This document shows positions 24,938 to 33,526 of a stretch of 64,000 nt of DNA, piece after piece. Made by a program: the position numbers and the translations under genes. The stretch's first letter is position 1; each line of letters starts with the position of its first letter. This stretch comes from Nioella nitratireducens (GTDB lineage: Bacteria > Pseudomonadota > Alphaproteobacteria > Rhodobacterales > Rhodobacteraceae). The DNA lies in assembly GCF_001879715.1 (NCBI RefSeq), contig NZ_MNBW01000012.1, positions 62,001 through 126,000 on the forward strand. Reading direction: 5' to 3'. The notes beneath the pieces were generated by a model, which saw nothing but the letters and a program-made list of their open reading frames with translations, had not been told where the DNA came from and made no database searches.

Positions 24938-26515
24938 GTGACAGCACTGGGAATGGGGGCCGTGGTGTCGAAATATACTGCTCAAGCCGGGTTTTCTTCC
25001 CGCAGCGACTGGCTGCTGCCGGGGCTGTCGATCCTGCTTGCAGGGCTGCTATACCTGCTGACATGGCCGCAGAATTTCACCGAAGCTGAGGACGCGGTGT
25101 ATTACGTCGATCGCGTCGCGGGGGCGGTGCCGCAATGGCACCCCAACCACCTGTTCTACGAGCCGCTGATGCTGGCCCTGACCCGGATCGCGCAAGGCAC
25201 GGGGCTGCCGGTGTCGGCGCTTGGGGTGATGCAACTGGCCAGCCTCGCCGCCGCGCTGTGGACGTTGGCGCTGGTGTGGCGGGTCGCGCGGCTGGCCGGG
25301 GGCGGCTTGTGGGCCATGTCGGCCTCGGTCTGGCTGCTGGCGGGGTGCTTTGCCTTTTGGCTCTACGCGATGATGCCCGACACTTACCTGCTGCCCTTGC
25401 CCTTCGTGCTGGCCAGTGTGGTGGCGCTCTGGCAGGCGGGCTGGCGGCATGGGGGCGCGCAAGCGGCGGTCTATGCGGCGCTGCTGGCGGGGCTGGCGAC
25501 GCTTTTGCATCAAAGCCATGTGTTTCTGGCCCCGCTGGCGCTGGCGATCCTGCTGGCGCGGCGGCACTGGGGTGGGGCGTTGGCCTATCTGGCGGTTTTC
25601 GGCGGGCTGGTGGGGGCCGGGTATCTCTGGGCCGGGTGGCTGTTGCTTGGCCATCACAGCCTGCCCGAATTGATCACATGGGCCAAGGGCTATGCCGCCG
25701 ACGGGCTGTGGACGCCGCTGTCGGTTCTGGCGCCGGTCAAGGCGTTGATCGGTCTGGGCACCGCGATCTGGTCGAGCCTGTTCCTGTTCGCCATCCCCGA
25801 GGCGACGGCCCGGATCGAGACGGTGTTTCCGGGGCGGATGCTGCTGGAGGAGGCCCATTTCGCCGCGACCGGGCTGGCCGCGGGGCCGCTGGCGCTCGGG
25901 GTTTTGACGGCGGTCAGCGTGCTGTCCATTCTGGGGCTATTGTTTTTGGCCCTCGGATCCGGCGCGGGCCGGGTGCGCCTGCCGGGTATGCGGGGCCTTC
26001 TGGCGTGGCATGGGCTGGTCTATGCGCTGGTCGTTACGATCTGGGAGCCGACGAACAAGGAATTCTGGATCGCCGTCCTGCCGTTCCTTGCGCTGTCGCT
26101 GGTGCTGCATCTGGATGACAGCCGCCCGGTGGTGCGCCGGGCCATGGTGGTTGCGGTGGTCACGCTGTGGCTGGCCAATGGCCTGGGCGCGATGCTGGGC
26201 ATGGCACGGGCCGAGAGCGATTATTGGCGGGTCATGCAGGCCGACCTGCTGGACCAGGTGGGTGCGGGCGACGTGGTGGTCGATACGTGCGGGTATATCT
26301 GCACCGGCTACCTGCTGGCGTTTTCGCCTGCCGAATTGCTGCCCGCCGAGGCGGTTTCCGAGGCGGCCGAGACCGGCCCCGGTCGCATCATCGTGACCGG
26401 GCGGGCCCGCGCGGCGCTGGACGACGCCCCCGTTGCGGGGTGGTCCGAGATCTCTGCCGGGTTGCAAGCGCTGCCCCATCATGCGGCATTGCCACTCTAC
26501 GAGATGTCACGTTAA
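24938..26515 (+). CDS. Large polytopic membrane protein, PMT/GT39-like
   Basis: A 525-residue protein with about ten to twelve membrane helices. The first loop has FTEAEDAVYYVDRVAG and then WHPNHLFYEP, a pattern like the acidic first loop of GT-C glycosyltransferases (PMT/ArnT type). It ends in a soluble ~80-residue domain. No exact family is recognised; a lipid-linked sugar transferase is a reasonable but unproven guess. The start may be the GTG at 24938 or ATG at 24953. The preceding 167 bases contain a short direct repeat of CCTGTGCGCTGA and nothing else I can name. Confidence 0.7.
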   Translation: MTALGMGAVVSKYTAQAGFSSRSDWLLPGLSILLAGLLYLLTWPQNFTEAEDAVYYVDRVAGAVPQWHPNHLFYEPLMLALTRIAQGTGLPVSALGVMQLASLAAALWTLALVWRVARLAGGGLWAMSASVWLLAGCFAFWLYAMMPDTYLLPLPFVLASVVALWQAGWRHGGAQAAVYAALLAGLATLLHQSHVFLAPLALAILLARRHWGGALAYLAVFGGLVGAGYLWAGWLLLGHHSLPELITWAKGYAADGLWTPLSVLAPVKALIGLGTAIWSSLFLFAIPEATARIETVFPGRMLLEEAHFAATGLAAGPLALGVLTAVSVLSILGLLFLALGSGAGRVRLPGMRGLLAWHGLVYALVVTIWEPTNKEFWIAVLPFLALSLVLHLDDSRPVVRRAMVVAVVTLWLANGLGAMLGMARAESDYWRVMQADLLDQVGAGDVVVDTCGYICTGYLLAFSPAELLPAEAVSEAAETGPGRIIVTGRARAALDDAPVAGWSEISAGLQALPHHAALPLYEMSR

Positions 26516-26613
26516 CGCATCCGTCATATTCCGTTCACTTTCGGCCCCATCGCCGCTTGCCCCCACCGGCGTGCAAGTGCAGACTGCCGCAAACCCAAGC
26601 GGAGGTGGCGCAG

Positions 26614-26643
26614 GTTGAAATCGGGCCATGGGTGCCCCAATTA
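26614..26643 (+). promoter_or_regulatory. Heat-shock (sigma-32) type promoter of lon
   Basis: GTTGAAA, a 14-base spacer and CCCCAATTA closely match the E. coli sigma-32 pattern CTTGAAA-N13-15-CCCCATNT. It lies about 80 bases before the lon start, where heat-shock control of lon is expected. Confidence 0.6.
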
Positions 26644-26723
26644 ACCTTATCCCACCCGGAGAGGGCCAAAGGGTTGCCGCCATGCGGGATCCGCGCCCTC
26701 TTGCCAAGAACAAGGAAGGCGAC

Positions 26724-29129
26724 ATGCCAGAGCATACCACCACCTATCCTGTCCTCCCCCTGCGCGACGTTGTCGTGTTTCCGCACATGATCGTGCCGCT
26801 CTTCGTGGGCCGCGAAAAATCTGTGCGCGCGCTGGAAGAGGTGATGCAGGATGACAGGCAAATCCTGTTGTCGAGCCAGATTGACCCGGCCGAGGACGAT
26901 CCCGACACCGATGGCATCTACCGCACCGGCGTTCTTGCCAACGTGTTGCAATTGCTGAAACTTCCCGACGGCACCGTGAAGGTGCTGGTCGAAGGCAAAT
27001 CGCGCGTGGCGATCACAGGCTTTCTGGAGAACCCCGAATTTTTCGAGGCCAGCGCCGAGGATATCGAGGAAATCGAGGGCGATGCGGACGCGATCAAGGC
27101 GCTGCTCGTCTCGGTCGCCGAAGAGTTCGAGCGCTATGCCAAGGTGCGCAAGAACATCCCCGAAGAGGCACTGACCAGTGTCGCGGAATCCAATGAGCCC
27201 GAGAAACTGGCCGACCTTGTCGCCGGTCATCTGGGCATCGACGTCGCGCAAAAGCAGGAGCTTTTGGAAACTCTGGACGTGTCCGAGCGGCTGGAAAAGG
27301 TCTATGGTCTGATGCAGGGCGAAATGAGCGTCCTGAAGGTCGAGAAGAAGATCAAGACCCGCGTGAAATCGCAGATGGAGCGGACGCAGCGCGAATATTA
27401 CCTGAATGAGCAAATGAAGGCCATTCAGCGTGAACTTGGCGACGGCGAAGAGGGCGCCAACGAGGTGGCCGAGCTGGAAGAGCGCATCGCCGCGACAAAG
27501 CTGTCCAAGGAAGCGCGCGAAAAGGCCGATGCCGAGGTCAAGAAACTCAAGTCGATGAGCCCGATGAGCGCCGAGGCCACCGTCGTGCGCAACTATCTCG
27601 ACTGGATGCTGTCGATCCCGTGGGGCACCAAGTCGCGCGTGAAAAAGGATCTGGGCCGCGCCGAGACGATCCTTGATGACGACCATTACGGTTTGGAAAA
27701 GGTCAAGGAACGCATCGTCGAATACCTCGCGGTGCAGCAGCGCTCGAAAAAGCTGAAGGGGCCGATCATGTGCCTCGTCGGCCCGCCGGGCGTGGGCAAA
27801 ACCTCGCTTGGCAAATCCGTGGCCCGCGCCACGGGGCGCGAATTCATCCGCATTTCGCTTGGCGGTGTGCGCGATGAATCCGAAATCCGCGGCCACCGTC
27901 GGACCTATATCGGGTCCATGCCGGGCAAGATCATCCAGGCGCTGAAAAAGGCGAAGACCACGAACCCGCTGATCCTGCTCGATGAAATCGACAAGATGGG
28001 GCAGGATTTCCGGGGCGATCCCGCGTCTGCGATGCTGGAGGTGCTGGACCCGGAACAGAACTCGACCTTTGTCGACCACTATCTTGAGGTGGAATACGAT
28101 CTGTCGAACGTGATGTTCCTGACCACGTCCAACAGCTACAACATGCCGGGGCCGCTGCTGGACCGGATGGAGATCATCCCGCTGGCGGGCTACACCGAGG
28201 ACGAAAAGCGCGAGATCGCCAAGCAGCACCTGCTGCCCAAGCAGATCAAGAACCACGGCCTGAAGGCGAAGGAGTTTTCGCTGACGGACGAGGCGTTGAC
28301 CGACATCATCCGCTATTACACCCGCGAGGCGGGGGTGCGGAACCTTGAACGCGAGATCGCCAAGATCTGCCGCAAGGCGCTGACCAAGATCCTGCGAAAG
28401 GACACCGAGACCGTGACGGTGACGCCCGAAACGCTGGAGGATTTCCTTGGCGTCAAACGGTTCCGCTTCGGTCTGGCCGAGAAGGATGACCAGATCGGCG
28501 TGGTGACCGGGCTGGCATGGACCAGCGTCGGGGGCGACCTGCTGTCGATCGAGGCGCTGCGCCTGCCGGGCAAGGGCCGGATGAAGACCACCGGAAAGCT
28601 TGGCGACGTGATGAAAGAGTCGATTGATGCGGCGTCCAGCTTCGTGCGCTCGATCGCGCCCGAGATCGGGGTCAAGCCGCCGAAATTCGACAAAATCGAC
28701 ATCCACGTCCACGTCCCCGAAGGGGCGACCCCCAAGGATGGGCCAAGTGCCGGCGTAGCGATGGTGACCTCCATCGTCTCGGTCCTGACGCAAATCCCGG
28801 TTCGCAAGGATATCGCCATGACCGGCGAAGTCACGCTGCGTGGACACGTTCTGCCGATCGGTGGGTTGAAGGAGAAACTGCTCGCGGCGCTACGCGGTGG
28901 CATCAAGACGGTGCTGATCCCGGACGAGAACGAGAAGGATCTGCCGGAAATCCCCGACAATGTGAAGGAAGGGTTGGAGATCATCCCGGTGGCGCATGTG
29001 CGCGACGTGCTGAAACACGCGCTGGTGCGCACGCCCGAGGCGATCGAATGGGATGAAGAAGCGGAAGAGGCCGCCGCCGCCGCCGCGGCCAAGGCCGCCG
29101 CCCCCGGGGCCGGTGCCACGGCGCACTGA
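26724..29129 (+). CDS. lon: ATP-dependent protease Lon
   Basis: An 801-residue cytosolic AAA+ serine protease that degrades misfolded and some regulatory proteins. The LAN substrate domain starts YPVLPLRDVVVFPHM, a coiled coil follows, Walker A is GPPGVGKTSLGKS near residue 353, Walker B ILLDEIDKM, and the catalytic dyad is S675 (KDGPSAGVAM) with K718 (GGLKEKLLAA). The start at 26724 has AAGGAAGG upstream; longer in-frame starts would swallow the leader and promoter. The C-terminus ends in an alanine-rich tail. A hairpin terminator follows at 29156. Confidence 0.97.
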   Translation: MPEHTTTYPVLPLRDVVVFPHMIVPLFVGREKSVRALEEVMQDDRQILLSSQIDPAEDDPDTDGIYRTGVLANVLQLLKLPDGTVKVLVEGKSRVAITGFLENPEFFEASAEDIEEIEGDADAIKALLVSVAEEFERYAKVRKNIPEEALTSVAESNEPEKLADLVAGHLGIDVAQKQELLETLDVSERLEKVYGLMQGEMSVLKVEKKIKTRVKSQMERTQREYYLNEQMKAIQRELGDGEEGANEVAELEERIAATKLSKEAREKADAEVKKLKSMSPMSAEATVVRNYLDWMLSIPWGTKSRVKKDLGRAETILDDDHYGLEKVKERIVEYLAVQQRSKKLKGPIMCLVGPPGVGKTSLGKSVARATGREFIRISLGGVRDESEIRGHRRTYIGSMPGKIIQALKKAKTTNPLILLDEIDKMGQDFRGDPASAMLEVLDPEQNSTFVDHYLEVEYDLSNVMFLTTSNSYNMPGPLLDRMEIIPLAGYTEDEKREIAKQHLLPKQIKNHGLKAKEFSLTDEALTDIIRYYTREAGVRNLEREIAKICRKALTKILRKDTETVTVTPETLEDFLGVKRFRFGLAEKDDQIGVVTGLAWTSVGGDLLSIEALRLPGKGRMKTTGKLGDVMKESIDAASSFVRSIAPEIGVKPPKFDKIDIHVHVPEGATPKDGPSAGVAMVTSIVSVLTQIPVRKDIAMTGEVTLRGHVLPIGGLKEKLLAALRGGIKTVLIPDENEKDLPEIPDNVKEGLEIIPVAHVRDVLKHALVRTPEAIEWDEEAEEAAAAAAAKAAAPGAGATAH

Positions 29130-29155
29130 ACGCGGCACTGATCCGATCCAACAGA

Positions 29156-29188
29156 AAGAGGCCGCGGGGGTTTCCCTCGCGGCCTTTT
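29156..29188 (+). terminator. Intrinsic terminator of lon
   Basis: GGCCGCGGGGG and CCCTCGCGGCC form an 11-base stem (one G·U) around TTT, followed by TTTT. It starts about 30 bases after the lon stop. Confidence 0.8.
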
Positions 29189-29252
29189 CAGTCGTGATGG
29201 TCAGATGCCGTCACGGATCGGCCAGCCAGACCGTGGTGGATGAAAAGGCTGG

Positions 29253-29465
29253 TTACGCCGGGGCGTACCCGCCATGGCCGGTCGAGACGAACAGCAGGAA
29301 GATCATCGTCAGGATCGGCACCAGAATCGATCCGTCCGCGGCACTGGCAGAGGCGTCCTGCGACACGATTTCGGGTGACATGGTCGCCGTGTTTTCTTGC
29401 GCGAAGGTGGCGGTTCCGACTGCCATGGCCAGAACCAAGGCCGCGCCCGTTAGTGTGCGTTTCAT
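29253..29465 (-). CDS. Small exported/membrane protein of unknown function
   Basis: A 70-residue protein. It has a signal peptide (MKRTLTGAALVLAMAVGTATFAQ), then a short acidic/serine-rich linker, and a second hydrophobic segment ILVPILTMIFLLFVS that would stay in the membrane. The tail GHGGYAPA is glycine-rich. GGGGGAGT precedes the ATG as a good ribosome binding site, which supports it as a real gene. Similar tiny proteins are, as I recall, common in Rhodobacterales but unnamed. Confidence 0.68.
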   Translation of the reverse strand: MKRTLTGAALVLAMAVGTATFAQENTATMSPEIVSQDASASAADGSILVPILTMIFLLFVSTGHGGYAPA

Positions 29466-29552
29466 AAGACTCCCCCTTTTTTGAGCCGCTGCTTGCCCCC
29501 AGTGGCAGGAATTTCAGCGGATTTGTACGATTAGGCAGTCTTTCCCAAACCG

Positions 29553-29655
29553 TTTTCCGTTGCAAGCCGGTGTGTCAATGCGGCGCCCGGTTGGCCCGGT
29601 TTGGGCCGCAATTTCGCCGGGTCCGCTGCATCTGACGCTCATTTGCAACGGAAAA
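29553..29655. repeat. Widely spaced perfect 13-base inverted repeat
   Basis: TTTTCCGTTGCAA at 29553-29565 and its exact reverse complement at 29643-29655 flank 77 bases between a small minus-strand gene and the deacetylase gene. It could be a pair of operator sites on the shared upstream region. The rest of this 279-base gap shows no gene. Confidence 0.65.
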
Positions 29656-29744
29656 TTGCCAGAAGCCTCGGGCAATACTTGATTCGTGGTCGATTCGGGG
29701 CATGCTGCTCTGCATTGGTCTAACGCGCCCTTTGCTGGGGATTA

Positions 29745-30533
29745 TTGAACATGTTGACACGCCGCCAGTTCGCTGGCGGGGCCGGGGCGGTTGTTGTCTC
29801 GACGACCCTGCCAGGTTCCGTTTGGGCGCAGGCCCAGGCCACCAGCGCGTTTGCCATACCCGAGGGGGTGGCGCGGGGTGGCCCGACTACGATCACCCGC
29901 GTGCCGACGGATCAGCCCCTGCTGGCGATGACGTTCGACGACGGCCCGCATGAAACCCTGACCCCGCAATTGCTGGATCTGCTGCGCGCCCGTGGCCTTA
30001 GGGCGACGTTTTACCTGATCGGACGCCGCGTGGCGCGCTATCCGGCCTTGGCCCGGCGGATCGCCGAGGAAGGCCACGAGATCGGCAACCACACCTGGAA
30101 CCATCCGCGGCTGACCTCGCTGGGGAATACCTCTTTGCTGGCCGAGCTGGACCGCACCACCCAGATCATTGCCGAGGCGACCGGGCGTCCGCCCGTCACC
30201 ATGCGGCCGCCCTATGGGCTGTTGTCGCCGCGCCAGCGTGGGCTGATCTACGAGACGCGGCGGTTTCCGACCGTGCTGTGGTCTGTCGATCCCGAGGATT
30301 GGCGGCGGCCGGGTAGCGCGGCGGTGGCGCGCCGCATCGTGAGCCATGCCAATAGCGGTGCCGTGATCCTGTCGCATGACATCATCGGCGGCACGGTGCG
30401 CGCGATGCCAGCCACGCTCGACGGGTTGACGGCACAGGGCTATCGCTTCGTCACCGTGTCCGAACTGATCGGCTGGCCCCGGTGGACCGGACGGCATTTG
30501 CAGCTGAGCGCGGCCCTCGGGCAAGGGAACTGA
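29745..30533 (+). CDS. Polysaccharide deacetylase (NodB family), Tat-exported
   Basis: A 262-residue carbohydrate esterase family 4 enzyme. The N-terminus carries a twin-arginine signal (TRRQFAGGAG ... VWAQAQA), so it acts in the periplasm or outside. NodB motifs are complete: T-F-D65-D66-G-P, metal histidines H116 and H120 in NHTWNHP, RPPYG, and LSHDI near the end. It removes N- or O-acetyl groups from a polysaccharide such as peptidoglycan or an exopolysaccharide; the substrate is not readable. Confidence 0.9.
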   Translation: MNMLTRRQFAGGAGAVVVSTTLPGSVWAQAQATSAFAIPEGVARGGPTTITRVPTDQPLLAMTFDDGPHETLTPQLLDLLRARGLRATFYLIGRRVARYPALARRIAEEGHEIGNHTWNHPRLTSLGNTSLLAELDRTTQIIAEATGRPPVTMRPPYGLLSPRQRGLIYETRRFPTVLWSVDPEDWRRPGSAAVARRIVSHANSGAVILSHDIIGGTVRAMPATLDGLTAQGYRFVTVSELIGWPRWTGRHLQLSAALGQGN

Positions 30534-30612
30534 GCGCGGCTGCCCGCGATCCTTGACGTGGCCCCTGCGCGGCGTGTTTCCTGACCGCAGACTATCGAGC
30601 AGGAGAATCCAA

Positions 30613-30981
30613 ATGCCGAGCGATTCCAGCGACTCCGAAAACGTCCTCTCCGCAGAGGTCGTCAACGATACCGACCTCAATCTCAGCGATGTGCCGCGAC
30701 AGGAGGGCGAAGAGGCGCCGCCGTTCCGGATGAAAGACCTGCTCGACGCGGTTGGCGCCGAAAGCGAGCTGAAACGCTCGGACCTGCGCGACACGGCGGT
30801 CGACTTGGGCGAGGCCATTGCGGGTGCCCTGCGCGATGGCCGCACGGTGATCTTGCCGGGTCTGGGGAAAATCACCCCGCGCAAGCGCGAAGAAAAGCCT
30901 TCGGGCGTCATGGTGACCGCCAGGATCAAGCTGCCGGACGTGACCGAAAACGACGAGGCCGACGGGGATGATTTTCCCTGA
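30613..30981 (+). CDS. HU-like DNA-binding protein with acidic extension
   Basis: A 122-residue protein with an HU/IHF-type fold from about residue 36: FRMKDLLDAVGAESELKRSDLRDTAVDLGEAIAGALRDG, then the beta arm start VILPGLGKITPRKREEKPSG. The first ~35 residues are acidic and serine-rich, and the C-terminus is also acidic, unlike ordinary HU. AGGAG lies seven bases before the ATG. It may be a nucleoid-associated protein with modified DNA contact; the DNA-binding arm is shorter than in HU. Confidence 0.75.
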   Translation: MPSDSSDSENVLSAEVVNDTDLNLSDVPRQEGEEAPPFRMKDLLDAVGAESELKRSDLRDTAVDLGEAIAGALRDGRTVILPGLGKITPRKREEKPSGVMVTARIKLPDVTENDEADGDDFP

Positions 30982-31032
30982 TCTGCCCCCTTGCGCCGCC
31001 GCCGCGCCGAGTCTAAAAGCCTGCTCCACAGA

Positions 31033-31107
31033 GGGTGATTAGCTCAGTGGTAGAGCGCTTCGTTCACATCGAAGATGTCAGGAGTTCGAATCTCTTATCA
31101 CCCACCA
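31033..31107 (+). tRNA. tRNA-Val (anticodon CAC)
   Basis: A full cloverleaf: acceptor stem GGGTGAT/ATCACCC, D arm AGCTCAGTGGTAGAGC, anticodon stem CTTCG/CGAAG with loop TTCACAT giving CAC, T arm with GTTCGAATC, discriminator A and an encoded CCA. It reads valine codon GUG. Confidence 0.96.
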
Positions 31108-31115
31108 TTTTCCTT

Positions 31116-31150
31116 GCAAAAGGCGCTGCGTGACCCGTGGCGCCTTTTGC
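31116..31150 (+). terminator. Terminator after tRNA-Val
   Basis: GCAAAAGGCGC and GCGCCTTTTGC form a perfect 11-base stem with a 13-base loop; the right arm includes TTTT. It begins nine bases after the tRNA CCA. Confidence 0.7.
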
Positions 31151-31199
31151 CGTTCAAGGGGCAGGAGGGGGTGGTTCCCCCGGCCGAGGAGAGATGCCA

Positions 31200-31787
31200 A
31201 TGACCGATGTCCTGCCTGACCTGCCCGACATCTGGGTTCTGCGCCACGGGGAAACCGAGTGGAACGCGGCGGGCCGGATGCAGGGACGGCTCGACTCGCC
31301 GCTGACGGTCACCGGTCTGGCGCAGGCCGAAGCACAGGGTCGCATTCTGGCGCGGGAATTGCCGCACGATGGGGTGCGTGTGCTGTCCAGCCCGGCCCCG
31401 AGGGCCCTGCGCACGGCGCGGCTGGCGCTGGACGGGCGGAAGATTGCCTGCGACGCCCGGCTGGAAGAGATCGACCTTGGCCGCTGGCAGGGTCGCACTA
31501 TTGACGATCTCAGGGCCGAAAATGCCGAGGTGCGGGCCGCCACCGACCCGCATTTGTGGAAATTCGCCGCCCCCGGCGGCGAAACGCTGGGGCAGATGGC
31601 GGACCGGGTGCAGTCGCTGTTGCTGGAGCTTGAGGGGCCGACCGTGTTGGTCACCCATGGGGTCACCTCCCGCCTGTTGCGCTGTATCGCGCTTGGGATG
31701 GCGATCACTGATTTGGCGGCGGTGCCGGGCGGGCAGGGGATTGTGCACCATATCCGCAACGGCCGGGCCCGCCTGCTGCGCCCCTGA
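31200..31787 (+). CDS. Histidine phosphatase (phosphoglycerate-mutase-like)
   Basis: A 195-residue protein of the histidine phosphatase superfamily. The catalytic RHG motif is in WVLRHGETEWNAAGRMQG, the second histidine in VLVTHGVTSRLLRC, and the acid residue in EEIDLGRWQG. I use the ATG at 31200, eight bases after GAGGAG; an ATG at 31194 would add two residues. Family members act on phosphosugars, cobalamin intermediates or proteins, so the substrate is open. Confidence 0.87.
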   Translation: MTDVLPDLPDIWVLRHGETEWNAAGRMQGRLDSPLTVTGLAQAEAQGRILARELPHDGVRVLSSPAPRALRTARLALDGRKIACDARLEEIDLGRWQGRTIDDLRAENAEVRAATDPHLWKFAAPGGETLGQMADRVQSLLLELEGPTVLVTHGVTSRLLRCIALGMAITDLAAVPGGQGIVHHIRNGRARLLRP

Positions 31788-31840
31788 CCGAATTGAGTGG
31801 GCTGCGCCCACGCTCGATGCGTTGGACGGTCGCTGGCGGC

Positions 31841-32344
31841 TCAGTGCTTTTCGGCCCGCAGATAGCTGCGCATGCCGTAGAGCAGGGGCGAGCCGTCATG
31901 GGCGACGTGGACCTCTTCCACCGCGCCGATGCAGATATGGTGGGTGCCGAGTTTTTCAGCCGAGACCAGCCGACAGTCGAAACTGACCAGAGCCGAGGTC
32001 AGGCGGGGGGCCCCGGTCGCGCCGGGGACGAAGGGGGCCGCCGCGAACTTGTCTCCGTCCGGGGCGGGGGCACGGCCCGAAAAGACATCGGACACAAGCT
32101 GTTGATCATTTGCCAAAACATTGATGCAAAAGCATTTGTTTTCCAGAAGCGGCGCCAGCGCCGAGGCGGATTCATTCAGGCAGACCAGCATCGTCGGCGC
32201 CTCGCCATCGGCGGAGATCGAGGTCATCGCGCTGACGGTCACGCCCGCGCGACCGGCGGGCCCATCGGTTGTCACGACGCTGACCGAGGCGGCGGCGCGG
32301 CTCATCCCTTCGATGAATTCCTGTCGCAGCGTTTGCTCTGGCAT
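31841..32344 (-). CDS. Flavin reductase-like FMN-binding protein
   Basis: A 167-residue flavin reductase domain protein (HpaC/PheA2-like). The FMN-binding features are SVVTTDGPAGRAGVTVSAMTSIS near the N-terminus and LVCLNESASALAPLLENKCFCINVLA. Such enzymes reduce FMN or FAD with NAD(P)H and hand it to a monooxygenase; no partner monooxygenase is next to it. A long upstream in-frame extension runs antisense through speB and is not coding. It is divergent from speB, with 129 bases between starts. Confidence 0.87.
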   Translation of the reverse strand: MPEQTLRQEFIEGMSRAAASVSVVTTDGPAGRAGVTVSAMTSISADGEAPTMLVCLNESASALAPLLENKCFCINVLANDQQLVSDVFSGRAPAPDGDKFAAAPFVPGATGAPRLTSALVSFDCRLVSAEKLGTHHICIGAVEEVHVAHDGSPLLYGMRSYLRAEKH

Positions 32345-32473
32345 CGGGCGGCTCCTGTCCGGGCGGGTGTCTTGGTAATGTAGGGTGGGCGGGCGCGATG
32401 CAAGGCAGAGTTGCCATTTCCCGCGCAACAGGGTTTGCATGGGGCACGGACGTGACAGGGAAAGGGGCCGGGC

Positions 32474-33436
32474 ATGGCGCTGGAAGACGCGAAAAAGGAT
32501 GTGGACGGGGCGTTCACGCGGGCGGACCTTAAGGGGCGCAGCGCTGAGAACACCTTTGGCGGGGCAATCAGTTTCCTGCGTCGGCGGTTCACCAAGACCT
32601 TGACCGGGGTGGATGTGGCGGTGACCGGCGTGCCGTTCGACCAGTCGGTGACAAACCGGCCCGGAACGCGCTTTGGCCCGCGTGCGATCCGCGAGGCGAG
32701 CGCGTTGCAGGTCTACGATCCGCCCTATGGCTGGGACGGCTATGACCCGATGAGCGCGCTGGCGATTGCCGATTATGGCGATCTGGCCTTCGACTATGCC
32801 AATCCCGGCGGCTTTCCAGCGGTGCTGGAGGCCCATGCGGACGGGATATTGGGGCAAGGCGCGGCGCTGATCACCCTTGGCGGGGATCATTCGATCACGT
32901 TGCCGCTGCTGCGCGCGCATGTCAAACGGCACGGACCCGTGGCGTTGCTGCAATTCGACGCCCATACCGACACATGGCCCGACGACGACCCGGCGCGGGT
33001 GGATCACGGCACCTTCGCCTACAAGGCGGTGAAGGAAGGGCTGATCGACGTGGCGCATTCCGTGCATGTGGGCATCCGCACGGTGGTGGAGGACAATCTG
33101 GGCATCGAGATCCTCGATGCGCGCCGCGTTCACGAACTGGGGCCGCAGGCGATTGCCGCGCGGGTGAAAGAGATCGTGGGCGACGCGCCGGTCTACCTGA
33201 GTTTCGACATTGACTGTCTGGACCCAAGCTATGCCCCCGGCACCGGCACGCCGGTCTGGGGCGGGTTGAGCACGGCGCAGGCGGCGATCATCCTGCGCGA
33301 CATTGCCGGGATCACCCTGATCGGCGGCGATGTGGTCGAGGTCTCTCCCCCCTTCGATTCCGGGCAGATCACTGCCGTGGCGGGTGCGCATGTGGCGATG
33401 GAGCTGTTGTGCCTGTGGGGGTGGACGCGGCGGTGA
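32474..33436 (+). CDS. speB: Agmatinase-family ureohydrolase
   Basis: A 320-residue binuclear manganese hydrolase. Metal ligands are seen in GGDHSI, LQFDAHTDTW and LSFDIDCLDPSYAPG, all normal for agmatinase. It would turn agmatine into putrescine and urea. Relatives acting on guanidinobutyrate or guanidinopropionate share the same motifs, so the exact substrate is probable, not proven. A palindromic sequence lies after its stop. Confidence 0.85.
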   Translation: MALEDAKKDVDGAFTRADLKGRSAENTFGGAISFLRRRFTKTLTGVDVAVTGVPFDQSVTNRPGTRFGPRAIREASALQVYDPPYGWDGYDPMSALAIADYGDLAFDYANPGGFPAVLEAHADGILGQGAALITLGGDHSITLPLLRAHVKRHGPVALLQFDAHTDTWPDDDPARVDHGTFAYKAVKEGLIDVAHSVHVGIRTVVEDNLGIEILDARRVHELGPQAIAARVKEIVGDAPVYLSFDIDCLDPSYAPGTGTPVWGGLSTAQAAIILRDIAGITLIGGDVVEVSPPFDSGQITAVAGAHVAMELLCLWGWTRR

Positions 33437-33449
33437 CTGTCACACAACT

Positions 33450-33463
33450 GTCATGATCATGAC
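33450..33463. promoter_or_regulatory. Perfect 14-base palindrome upstream of the acyltransferase gene
   Basis: GTCATGATCATGAC is fully self-complementary and sits 13 bases after the speB stop and 64 bases before the acyltransferase start. CTGTCA occurs twice at and before it as a direct repeat. It may be an operator; no regulator is assigned. Confidence 0.45.
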
Positions 33464-33526
33464 GCTGGCAAGAATCGCGGAACCGGCGTATGGCCATTCC
33501 ACTCAAACCCCGTTCGTGACACAGCG

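Noticed and set aside
26535-28847. 770-codon open frame antisense to lon
   Set aside because: It mirrors the lon reading frame in high-GC DNA, has no family resemblance and lacks a ribosome binding site.
32345-33391. Upstream extension of the flavin reductase frame
   Set aside because: It runs antisense through speB and has no flavin-reductase features.
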